Assembly (NCBI GenBank): GCA_023381355.1
Contig: JAMCUL010000004.1
Span: forward strand, 39,788-103,787
Origin: Thermoplasmatota archaeon
GTDB taxonomy: Archaea > Thermoplasmatota > Thermoplasmata > Thermoplasmatales > Thermoplasmataceae
DNA length: 64,000 nt
Direction: 5' to 3'
Shown: piece by piece, positions 46,370 to 54,149 of the stretch
Layout: each line of letters starts with the position of its first letter
How positions within the stretch are numbered: the first letter of the stretch is position 1
The notes under the pieces: generated by a model
What the model saw: only the letters and a program-made list of their open reading frames with translations
Told to the model about the DNA's origin: nothing
Databases searched by the model: none
Program-made: the position numbers and the translations under genes

Positions 46370-47136
46370 ATCATAGATTCCCTTATTTTGAGAGACTTCC
46401 TGTATATTTCTTCAAAGGTCTCAAAGTTTACCTGCTGCCTCGCATCACTCATTGCCCTTTCCGGATCTGGATGCACTTCTATCATCAGTCCGTCTGCCCC
46501 TGCACCAACAGCTGCATATGAAAGAGATGGTACATATTCCCTCTTGCCTGCAGGATGGCTGGGGTCCACTATTACAGGGTAATTGACCATTCCCTTCAAA
46601 ACTGGAACTGCTGAGATGTCAAGGGTGAATCTTGTTGATTCTTCAAATGTCCTGATTCCTCTTTCCACCATGATTATCTGGTCGTTGCCCTCCCTTGATA
46701 TATACCTGGTTGCTTGATAGAACTCTTCAATGGTATTCCCAAATCCACGCTTTATCAGTACGGGCTTCTGCCTTCTTCCCACCTTTTTGAGCAGGGAAAA
46801 ATTCTGGCAGTTCCTGCTTCCTATCTGGAAAATATCAGTATATTCCTCCACCAGGTCCAAATTTTCTTCATCCATCACCTCCGTGACAACAAGCATACCG
46901 AATCTGTCTGCTGCCCTGCGCATTATTTTCAATCCTTCCTCTGCAAGGCCCTGAAAACTCTCTGGGGCTGTCCTGGGCTTGAAAGCTCCCCCTCTCATTA
47001 TCCTGACTCCAAGACCGGACAGGAATTTTGCAGTTGAATTTATCTGTACCTCACTTTCCACGGCGCATGGTCCAGCTATGAACTGTATCTGACCTTCCGG
47101 GAAAAGTTCTCTTACCTTAAGCATCTCACTCATCAT
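46366..47136 (-). CDS. aroF: 3-deoxy-7-phosphoheptulonate (DAHP) synthase
   Basis: First enzyme of the shikimate pathway, 256 residues, of the AroA-beta (KDO8PS-like) type without a regulatory domain. Motifs are IAGPCAVESEVQI, IMRGGAFKPRTAPESFQGL, DIFQIGSRNCQNF, VLIKRGFGNTIEEF and VDPSHPAGKREYV. The start at 47136 has AAGGT eight bases before it; it overlaps trpC by 11 bases. It is the last gene of the trp operon, so supply of chorismate and its use for tryptophan are co-regulated. Confidence 0.94.
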   Translation of the reverse strand: MMSEMLKVRELFPEGQIQFIAGPCAVESEVQINSTAKFLSGLGVRIMRGGAFKPRTAPESFQGLAEEGLKIMRRAADRFGMLVVTEVMDEENLDLVEEYTDIFQIGSRNCQNFSLLKKVGRRQKPVLIKRGFGNTIEEFYQATRYISREGNDQIIMVERGIRTFEESTRFTLDISAVPVLKGMVNYPVIVDPSHPAGKREYVPSLSYAAVGAGADGLMIEVHPDPERAMSDARQQVNFETFEEIYRKSLKIRESMI

Positions 47137-47884
47137 GGTAATTACCTTCTATTTCTTTAATTTCTTTTAAAAAATTTGTATCATCCAGCACGGAAGTACC
47201 GATCAGGCAGGCATCGAACGGCATTTTTATAAGCTTTTCCGCATTTGAACGGTTGATTCCGCTCTCCAGGATCTTTGTTCCAGCCCTGTCCTCCATCAAC
47301 TTCAGTGCTTCCTCCTCATGCGGATCAATCCTGAGACTTCTGAGATCCCGCCTGTTGTATCCAATCATCACGCCTTCCATTTCCGGAATTTTCTGGAAGG
47401 CACTTATGGAATGGAACTCCACCAGGATTTCCATTCCCCTATCCTCCCCGTACCTGCAGAGATCCTTTATCCTGTTTTCATCGAGAAAATCTGCTATGAG
47501 GAGGAAGGCATCGAATCCGGACCGGTATGCAGCATCCACCATGGATTCCCTGTCCACAAAATCCTTCATGAGCATTGGTTTATTCAGTTTCTGAAGAATG
47601 ACACCATCCTCCAGTGACCCCCTGAAATGATCGGGCTCTGTGAGAATGCTGATTGCATCTGCCGATTTCCCAATCTTTAATGCAAACTCCTCAGGAGTCT
47701 CAACCAGTCCACCCCTGAACCCTGAGGGTGACTGCCGCTTGAATTCGAGGATCATTGCCTTTCTTCCGGCCCTGTTTGCCTCCTTAATTGCGTCTATCAT
47801 GGATATTGTTTCCCGCATCCTCCTTTCAGGAAGACACATATTCCTCCGGCTGTTCCTTGCATATATCCCCTCAACAGTATTCAT
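47126..47884 (-). CDS. trpC: Indole-3-glycerol phosphate synthase
   Basis: Tryptophan pathway enzyme of 252 residues that closes the indole ring. Motifs are MILEFKRQSPSGF (catalytic Lys region), AISILTEPDHFRGS, PMLMKDFVDRESMVDAAYRSGFDAFLLIADFL, VEFHS and GYNRRDLRSL, then ILESGINRS. Its ATG directly follows the trpG stop, and it overlaps aroF. Confidence 0.94.
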   Translation of the reverse strand: MNTVEGIYARNSRRNMCLPERRMRETISMIDAIKEANRAGRKAMILEFKRQSPSGFRGGLVETPEEFALKIGKSADAISILTEPDHFRGSLEDGVILQKLNKPMLMKDFVDRESMVDAAYRSGFDAFLLIADFLDENRIKDLCRYGEDRGMEILVEFHSISAFQKIPEMEGVMIGYNRRDLRSLRIDPHEEEALKLMEDRAGTKILESGINRSNAEKLIKMPFDACLIGTSVLDDTNFLKEIKEIEGNYHDE

Positions 47885-48448
47885 TCATTCTGCCTCCACA
47901 AAATTCCTTATGAGATTTTCCCCATATTCGGTATAATAACTTTCGGGATGATACTGTATGCCGAAGTAGAGATTCTTTCTGTCGTGGAAGCCCATGACAC
48001 TTCCATCTCTTTCAGATACTGCATCTACAACTATATTTTCTGAAGGGACAACTGTGAGGGAATGATATCTTACCGCCCTGAATTTCTCGGGTATATCTCC
48101 ATATAACAATGAATGTGAGTGAATGATTGTATCAACCTCCCCATGAAGCGGTCTTTCCATCACCCTGATTCCTGAGTTCAGGAAGTAGGCCATTGCCTGG
48201 TGTCCAAAGCATATCCCAAGTACCCTCACATCTCCACATCTTTCCAGGAAGTCTGGGATCTGCCCACTATCCCTCGGGTTTACAGGATTTCCAGGACCCG
48301 GTGAGATTATTATCCTGTCATACTTATCAGGATCGACCCCACTGAGGTCATCATTCATCATTATGTCCATTCCATACCCCAGTTTTCCTGCAATCTGGAC
48401 AATGTTGTAAACGAAGGAATCGTGGTTATTCACAAAGAGCAATTTCAT
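47885..48448 (-). CDS. trpG: Anthranilate synthase component II (glutaminase)
   Basis: Class I amidotransferase of 187 residues supplying ammonia to TrpE. Motifs are FVNNHDSFVYNIVQ, IISPGPGNP, the nucleophile VLGICFGHQAMAYF, and FGIQYHPESYYT with the catalytic His and Glu. The ATG lies inside the end of trpE (23-base overlap), with a strong GGGGGTGA site before it. Confidence 0.94.
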   Translation of the reverse strand: MKLLFVNNHDSFVYNIVQIAGKLGYGMDIMMNDDLSGVDPDKYDRIIISPGPGNPVNPRDSGQIPDFLERCGDVRVLGICFGHQAMAYFLNSGIRVMERPLHGEVDTIIHSHSLLYGDIPEKFRAVRYHSLTVVPSENIVVDAVSERDGSVMGFHDRKNLYFGIQYHPESYYTEYGENLIRNFVEAE

Positions 48449-49571
48449 TCAGCTCACCCCCTGCAGCTGACAGAGCCTTGTTGAACATCTCCTGAACCTC
48501 ATTTTCCGGAATAGAATCTTTTACAATCCCGGCACCTGCCCTTGCATAGTATGAACCATTCATCCTGTATATGCATCTGATGCTTAGTGCCAGGTCCATG
48601 TTTCCCCCTCCTGCAATGCCGATACCTCCAGAATATGGTCCCCTGTCATCCTCCTCAAAGCTGTCGATTATTTCTATGGCCCTTTCCTTTGGTGCACCGG
48701 ATACGGTTCCGGCTGGAAATACTGAATCGAGCACTTCAGAGAGTGAAACATCGTTTCTTTTTATGGATTCAACCCTGCTCACAATATGCATCACCGAATT
48801 GAACTTCCTGACAGCCATGGACTGTGTTACCCTTACCGTTCCAAAGACTGATATCTTTCCAAGATCATTCCTTGCAAGATCTACGAGCATCCTGTGCTCA
48901 AGAAGTTCCTTCTCGTTGTGGAGGAGTGAATATTCGATTCTCCTGTTCTCCTCGGGGTCATGGGAAGAAGGGCTTGTTCCTGCAATTGGCTCGATTATCA
49001 TCCTTTCACCATCAACTGTTATTACATTTTCTGGCGAACTGCCAAGGATTTCAAATTTCCCAAACCTGTAATAAAATACGTACATTGACCTGTCACCGGA
49101 TATAAACGATCTTAATCTTTCCAGTGGATCCGGATTGATTGGCCCAAAGGATCTGGAAAGAACTACCTGAAGCACCTCTCCCTCCCTTATCCTTCGTCTC
49201 ACATCCAGGATCCGGTCCTCCATTGCCCTGTCCCTGAACACCTTTCTATCTGTCACCACAGCCATCATTTCCCCCCTCCTTATTGTGTTCTCGAAAATCT
49301 CTTCAGGAATGAGGCCGACAATGCCGGGATACTCTGAATTTTTACCTCTTATGCCACAAACTTTCCTTGCATGGGAGAATGAAACCATGAATGGCACCTT
49401 TCCAGTGACATTATTGAGAAATTCCGATGAGTCCGATTCAAAGATGTTCCCTCCTGCAAAGAGAGTCTCGTTTCCAATCGTTCGCTCTTCATTAGTGAAC
49501 CTGCATATGTACGCAAAATTTGAGCCCGAAGTTATGAGGCCAGGCAACCTCTCAATTAGTGATTTCTGCAT
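48426..49571 (-). CDS. trpE: Anthranilate synthase component I
   Basis: Chorismate-using subunit of 381 residues, shorter than the usual 430-500 because the N-terminal part is compact. The catalytic core contains VVLSRSF, IEPIAGTSPSSHDPEENRRIEYSLLHNEKELLEHRMLVDLARNDLG-type motifs, SVFPAGTVSGAPKERAIEIIDSFEE and GPYSGGIGIAGGG. It overlaps trpF by 20 bases and trpG by 23. The N-terminal LLES-type feedback motif is not obvious, so feedback inhibition by tryptophan may be altered (inference). Confidence 0.93.
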   Translation of the reverse strand: MQKSLIERLPGLITSGSNFAYICRFTNEERTIGNETLFAGGNIFESDSSEFLNNVTGKVPFMVSFSHARKVCGIRGKNSEYPGIVGLIPEEIFENTIRRGEMMAVVTDRKVFRDRAMEDRILDVRRRIREGEVLQVVLSRSFGPINPDPLERLRSFISGDRSMYVFYYRFGKFEILGSSPENVITVDGERMIIEPIAGTSPSSHDPEENRRIEYSLLHNEKELLEHRMLVDLARNDLGKISVFGTVRVTQSMAVRKFNSVMHIVSRVESIKRNDVSLSEVLDSVFPAGTVSGAPKERAIEIIDSFEEDDRGPYSGGIGIAGGGNMDLALSIRCIYRMNGSYYARAGAGIVKDSIPENEVQEMFNKALSAAGGELNEIALCE

Positions 49572-50139
49572 TCTTTAACCTCCTGAAGAAACTATCTATA
49601 AGATTCGTATCCTTCTTCCCTGGAGAGATTTCAAGTGAGCTGCTCAGATCCACAAAGCCAGGATTGTAAGAGACCAGTGACCAGATATTTTCAGGTCCTA
49701 TCTTCCCTGCTATGCCAGTGTCGTCATCCAGGATGCCTGCGATCTTCCCCATTTCATGGGATATTCCATTCCTGCTTTCAAGCAGTACGAGATCAGACTC
49801 CGGCCTGATCCTGTTGAAATATTCCAGGTAATCCGGGCCGTCAATATTCACGACTGTAATGACCTTCCTGCCATTCTGCTCAGCCTTTTCTATTTCCTCT
49901 TCGCTTGTATTGAAATGAAGCTGGACATACTTCTCATCTCCTTCCATCCTGAGGGCATCATCGATTGATGTATGCACTGCCACTACAGGTATTTCTTCCT
50001 TAGCCAGCAGCCTGACAAGTTCCATGCTTCCCTTTCTGGGCGAAGCACTGGAAAGAACTACTCCTATCAAATCGGCTCCTGATTCGTATGCGTATACTCC
50101 ATCCTCCATCCGTGTTATTCCGCAAATCTTAACTTGCAT
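49552..50139 (-). CDS. trpF: Phosphoribosylanthranilate isomerase
   Basis: Barrel enzyme of 195 residues, MQVKICGITRMEDGVYAYESGADLIGVV at the N-terminus with the catalytic Cys, then VQLHFNTSEEEI and FVDLSSSLEISPGKKDTNLIDSFFRRL at the end with the catalytic Asp position. It overlaps trpD by 11 bases and trpE by 20. Confidence 0.92.
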   Translation of the reverse strand: MQVKICGITRMEDGVYAYESGADLIGVVLSSASPRKGSMELVRLLAKEEIPVVAVHTSIDDALRMEGDEKYVQLHFNTSEEEIEKAEQNGRKVITVVNIDGPDYLEYFNRIRPESDLVLLESRNGISHEMGKIAGILDDDTGIAGKIGPENIWSLVSYNPGFVDLSSSLEISPGKKDTNLIDSFFRRLKNAEITN

Positions 50140-51157
50140 CTGCTGCCTCCTTTAGCTTCCCGCCCGTAATATTCATCAATTTTTCAATTGCAATGCCTGA
50201 TGTGATTGCCCTCTGTGCTGTTCTGTATGCATCATCAAAAGTGTGTTCCAGACCGGATGCAAGAATGCATGGTGCAGCGTTGATGGCAATAAAATCAGAT
50301 GCATCCCTCATGGTTCCATTTAGACCAGATAGCGTCTTGCGAAAGATATCTTCCCTCTCATTTCCTGTAGTCTCCTCATCTCCTATTTTTCTCCCGATTA
50401 TTTGCTGTGCTTCCACTGTGAACTTCCTGATGTCATCCCCGACCTGAATCAACGATGACCTTCCACTGTACGAAATCTCATCCATGCCTTCCTCAGAACT
50501 TATCACGAATCCCCTTGTGCCTGAACTGAGCATGCTTTTAGAATAGGTCTCCTGGATGTTACTGTCTGTACATCCAATAACCCTGATCCCCGGATTAAGG
50601 GGGTTTGTCAGTGGTCCCATCAGGTTGAATATCGTGGGATGTTTCAGCATCTTCCTCACTTCCCCAAATACCCTGAATGCCGGATTATGCAGTGGCGCAA
50701 GAATGAATGAAAAATTCATGTTAATCAGGCCATTCATAACCTCATCCCTCGATCCAGGAAAACGGTAGCCACACAGTTCCATGAAATCTGCTCCACCTGA
50801 TTTTCCGGTGATTCCCCTGTTCCCATGTTTACCCATCCTGATTCCAAGTGAACTGCAGACAATCGAAGCGGCGGTGCTTACATTTATTGTGCCTTTATGG
50901 TCACCTCCTGTACCGACTATGTCAGAACACTGCCTGAATTCACTTATGGGGGAAAATGACATGATGGCTTCTGCAAAGCCGGTAATTTCATCCGGGGAGT
51001 ATCCCTTCAGGTACAGTGATGAGAGGAATGTCCCTCTCACTACTGGACTGTAATCCCCTTTTGTCAGTTCCATTGCCGCGTTCTTCATCTCATTCTTTTC
51101 CAGGTCTTTTCCCGAAAGGATCTTCAATATGTATTCATCAATCATAGACTGCATCAC
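50129..51157 (-). CDS. trpD: Anthranilate phosphoribosyltransferase
   Basis: Enzyme of 342 residues joining anthranilate and PRPP. Motifs are DIVGTGGDHKGTINVSTAASIVCSSLGIRMGKHGNRGITGKSGGADFME, FILAPLHNPAFR, HPTIFNLMGPLTNPLNP and SEEGMDEISYSG. The first ATG (51157) overlaps the trpA end by 20 bases; the adjacent second ATG is an alternative. Confidence 0.94.
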   Translation of the reverse strand: MMQSMIDEYILKILSGKDLEKNEMKNAAMELTKGDYSPVVRGTFLSSLYLKGYSPDEITGFAEAIMSFSPISEFRQCSDIVGTGGDHKGTINVSTAASIVCSSLGIRMGKHGNRGITGKSGGADFMELCGYRFPGSRDEVMNGLINMNFSFILAPLHNPAFRVFGEVRKMLKHPTIFNLMGPLTNPLNPGIRVIGCTDSNIQETYSKSMLSSGTRGFVISSEEGMDEISYSGRSSLIQVGDDIRKFTVEAQQIIGRKIGDEETTGNEREDIFRKTLSGLNGTMRDASDFIAINAAPCILASGLEHTFDDAYRTAQRAITSGIAIEKLMNITGGKLKEAADAS

Positions 51158-51869
51158 CCAGCATTTCTATTTCACTCCTGAAACCCTGCCTATCATTGCT
51201 GTCCATATAACTTACGAGGCTGGATCCTACAGCTATTCCATCTGCTCCTTCAGCCCTCAACTCCCGCACCATCTCCATGCTGTTGATTCCAAAGCCGAAG
51301 ATTATCTCACGGTCATTGCATAATTTTCGTATCCTTGACACCATGAGGTCGATGCTCACAGGAACCCTTATCCCGGTTGACGGCTGCAGGCCATGATAGA
51401 TCCAGCTGTCGGTAAGCAGAGTCATTTCCCTTATGGCACTGTCCGGTGTGGAGGACGTGAAGAATGGGATAAGTGAAAGATCTCTCTTTTTCATCTCTTC
51501 CGAAAGTTGCCTCCTTTCGTCATAATAGTCAGTCAATAGATCAGGCACTATCGCCCCGTCAATTCCTGCCTCCTTGAGATCGTCAAGGAATTTCCCGGTG
51601 GAGGAATGAAAGTGGTTATAATATACCAGGGCATAGTTCTTCTTTCCAGCCAGCCTGGACACGTTTACAATCTCCTTCAGGAAGGAAAATGAGAACCCTT
51701 CCATGGCCTTCCTGTGAGTCCTCCTTATGATAGGACCATCATAATATGGTGTCCCGGTTGGGATACCCAGCTCAAGATAATCAAAGCGCATCCTAATCAT
51801 TTCACCGAAGAAGGTCGAAAATGTCTCCCTGTCAGGATACGGGAAAGTGAGGTAAAGAGCAAGCTTCAT
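51138..51869 (-). CDS. trpA: Tryptophan synthase alpha chain
   Basis: Alpha subunit of 243 residues, cleaving indole-3-glycerol phosphate to indole. Motifs are YLTFPYPDRETF, FDYLELGIPTGTPYYDGPIIRRTHRKAME, GIDGAIVPDL, IYHGLQPSTGIR and IIFGFGINSMEMVRELRAEGADGIAVGSSLV. The usual first catalytic Glu lies in the LELGIP strand. It starts one base after trpB2. Confidence 0.93.
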   Translation of the reverse strand: MKLALYLTFPYPDRETFSTFFGEMIRMRFDYLELGIPTGTPYYDGPIIRRTHRKAMEGFSFSFLKEIVNVSRLAGKKNYALVYYNHFHSSTGKFLDDLKEAGIDGAIVPDLLTDYYDERRQLSEEMKKRDLSLIPFFTSSTPDSAIREMTLLTDSWIYHGLQPSTGIRVPVSIDLMVSRIRKLCNDREIIFGFGINSMEMVRELRAEGADGIAVGSSLVSYMDSNDRQGFRSEIEMLGDAVYD

Positions 51870-51870
51870 T

Positions 51871-53112
51871 TCAATCCCTTACAAATGACAGATCGAGGAG
51901 ACCGTGTCCACTTACATTTATGACAACTGTTTTTCCCTGATTTTCAGGTTTCCTGCAGTACTCCATGGCGGTAGCGATGGCGTGAGAAGATTCGGGCGCT
52001 GGAACGATGCCCTGGGTTCGTGAAAATATCCGGAATGCCTCCAGGCTTTTCGCCTCATCCACCTCATCTGTTCGGATTCTTCCGTGCTTTATGAGAAGTG
52101 AAAGGGCAGGTGCAGCTCCATGATATCTCAATCCGCCTGCGTATATTGACTTTGGAACGAAGTCGGCCCCGAGCGAGAACATTTTCAGCTCTGGTAATAT
52201 CCCGGCAGTGTCAATGAGATCGTACGCATATTTGCCGTGGCTGAATTTTGGGACCTCAGTTGCCGCCGTCGCTATCATTTCCACATCTGTATCCATGAAT
52301 GGAAATGTAAAACCGGAAAAGTTGCTTCCTCCACCAACGCATCCTATCAGGGTGTCTGCCTTCTCGCCTATTATTTCTAACTGCTTCCTTGCTTCCTGCC
52401 CGATTACGGATTGATGGGTAATCACGCAATTCTCAACGCTTCCCAGAAGGTACCTTATATCGTGATCAAGCGCATACTGTACTGCCTCGCTTATGGCTAT
52501 ACCGAGTGTGCCCGGATGTTCAGGGTCCTCCTGGAGTGTTCGCCTTCCGTATTCAGTCTGAGTACTCGGACTCGGGAAAACGCTGGCCCCATAGAGGTTC
52601 ATTATTTTCTTTCTCAGTGGTTTCTGGTCATAGCTTACCTTTACCATGAATACAGTGGATTTCATCCCATTAAGTGTTGCCGCAAGGGCGGTAGCTGTTC
52701 CCCATTGTCCTGCACCGGTCTCTGTCACAACCTCCTGCAGTCCCTCATTTGCCGCATAATAGGCCTGGGGGAGAGCCGTATTGATCTTGTGTGAGCCGGT
52801 AACTGTGGCCCCCTCATACTTCAGGAATATCTTTCCACGGAACTTGAGGAATTTCTCGAGATTCCTGGCTCTTATCAGAGGAGTCGGCCTTCCTATCTGT
52901 GCATATTCCTCCAGTACCTCGTCAGGTATCCTCTCAAACCGGCTTGAAGTGAATTCCTGCCTGAGTACCTCCCGGGGAAGAATCCTGTTAAGAAGATCTA
53001 TTGATGAGTTTTCCGGATCATGGTCTCTTGCTGGCGGTAATGGTTCAGGAAGATCGGGAACTATGTTATACCATTTCTCGGGTATAATGTCTACATTCTG
53101 CTCACTGTACAT
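51871..53112 (-). CDS. trpB: Tryptophan synthase beta chain, TrpB2 type
   Basis: PLP enzyme of 413 residues that makes tryptophan from indole and serine, first gene of the operon. The PLP lysine is in [15 protein letters not shown], and the serine loop is [12 protein letters not shown]. TrpB2 marks are the N-terminal [22 protein letters not shown], the insertion [62 protein letters not shown], and [13 protein letters not shown] minus-strand TATA-like GTTTTAATACA (53133-53143) centres 26 bases before ATG 53112, so the operon mRNA is probably leaderless. Confidence 0.94.
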   Translation of the reverse strand: MYSEQNVDIIPEKWYNIVPDLPEPLPPARDHDPENSSIDLLNRILPREVLRQEFTSSRFERIPDEVLEEYAQIGRPTPLIRARNLEKFLKFRGKIFLKYEGATVTGSHKINTALPQAYYAANEGLQEVVTETGAGQWGTATALAATLNGMKSTVFMVKVSYDQKPLRKKIMNLYGASVFPSPSTQTEYGRRTLQEDPEHPGTLGIAISEAVQYALDHDIRYLLGSVENCVITHQSVIGQEARKQLEIIGEKADTLIGCVGGGSNFSGFTFPFMDTDVEMIATAATEVPKFSHGKYAYDLIDTAGILPELKMFSLGADFVPKSIYAGGLRYHGAAPALSLLIKHGRIRTDEVDEAKSLEAFRIFSRTQGIVPAPESSHAIATAMEYCRKPENQGKTVVINVSGHGLLDLSFVRD

Positions 53113-53132
53113 AGTTATTGGGATGGAATGAT

Positions 53133-53143
53133 TGTATTAAAAC
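53133..53143 (-). promoter_or_regulatory. TATA-like box of the trp operon
   Basis: GTTTTAATACA on the minus strand, centred 26 bases before the trpB start codon. It is the only clear promoter before the eight overlapping or adjoining genes down to aroF. Confidence 0.6.
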
Positions 53144-53168
53144 ATTAGTGCTTATTATCGATTAGCAA

Positions 53169-53837
53169 TCATTTTAGTCCCCGGTGGATATATACCGTTC
53201 CAGCAGCCAGCCTTGTCACATCTATTTCCCTGAATCCTGTTTTACGCATAATGTCAGTGAAAACTCCAGGCGTGACAAAATTGCGTACTGATCCTGCAAG
53301 ATATGTATATGAATTGCTCCTGCTTGCCATATCAAGTATGGATGGGACAATTTTGTAGAAATATAACCTGAATGCAGGTGCAATGAAGGTTTTGCCCGGG
53401 TCAAATATGTCCATATTGCAGAATATGGCTCCCGGCTTCAGGACCCTGTAAGCCTCCCTGAGATATGACTCGAGGCTTGGCACGTTCCTCGTAAGGAAGC
53501 ATGAGACGCCACGGTCAAAATAATCGTCCCCAAATGGCATTTCTTCGGCAGAGGCCACATTGAAGTGCACCCCCTCAAGATGCCGTGGAAACATCTCCTC
53601 AGTAATATCAATGGCCTGGATTTCAACCCGTTTGCCGCGTGAGAGGATTTCCTCTGAGACCTTGCCTGATCCGGCCCCTGCATCAAATATTACCTGCCAG
53701 TCCCTGAGTTCAAGCAGGTCTATGATTTTCCGCCTCCATGAATTATCCATTCCAAAACTCATCAGGGAATCAAAGAAGTCATACTTGGCACTGATGTTCC
53801 TGAAGACTTCCCTTACCATCTTCTCCTTTTCTACCAT
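53169..53837 (-). CDS. UbiE/MenG-like methyltransferase
   Basis: SAM-dependent methyltransferase of 222 residues resembling the C-methyltransferase of menaquinone synthesis. It begins EKEKMVREVFRNISAKYDFFDSLMSFGMDNSWRRKII, typical of UbiE, with the SAM loop VIFDAGAGSGKVSEEIL and IDITEEMF. The later part AYRVLKPGAIFCNMDIFDPGKTFIAPAF is also family-like. Its place as third gene after mcm and DUF424 says nothing about substrate. Menaquinone is the respiratory quinone of Thermoplasmatales, so this role fits. Confidence 0.85.
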   Translation of the reverse strand: MVEKEKMVREVFRNISAKYDFFDSLMSFGMDNSWRRKIIDLLELRDWQVIFDAGAGSGKVSEEILSRGKRVEIQAIDITEEMFPRHLEGVHFNVASAEEMPFGDDYFDRGVSCFLTRNVPSLESYLREAYRVLKPGAIFCNMDIFDPGKTFIAPAFRLYFYKIVPSILDMASRSNSYTYLAGSVRNFVTPGVFTDIMRKTGFREIDVTRLAAGTVYIHRGLK

Positions 53838-53838
53838 C

Positions 53839-54147
53839 TCAAAACCTCATCCTTGCGTACTGCGCGTGAGGTACACCTGAAATTCTGATTGTGTTCTCGG
53901 GATCTATCAGCCCCATTTCAACTCCTATTCCAACAGTATATTCACCAACAAAATTCCCTATCGTGCATATTTCCATTGCCTCCTCAAGCGTCCTTCTTGA
54001 GACGGAGATGTTTCCATAGAAGTCTTGCTTCACATTTATATGAAGTCCGTTCTCCCTGAGATCTTTCCCGATAAGATTCGAATCTGCCGCACTGAGCAGG
54101 ATCTCACCGTTGACATGAAGCACCTTCATATTAACCCTGAATGGCAT
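53839..54147 (-). CDS. DUF424 protein
   Basis: Archaeal protein of 102 residues. The domain is MKVLHVNGEILLSAADSNLIGKDLRENGLHINVKQDFYG, then SRRTLEEAMEICTIGNFVGEYTVGIGVEMGLIDPENTIRISGVPHAQYARM, both characteristic of DUF424. The start is at 54147 because AAGGTG lies five bases upstream; an in-frame ATG six residues later begins the conserved core. It is between mcm and the UbiE-like gene, with two-base and one-base gaps. Its function is not known. Confidence 0.85.
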   Translation of the reverse strand: MPFRVNMKVLHVNGEILLSAADSNLIGKDLRENGLHINVKQDFYGNISVSRRTLEEAMEICTIGNFVGEYTVGIGVEMGLIDPENTIRISGVPHAQYARMRF

Positions 54148-54149
54148 GG

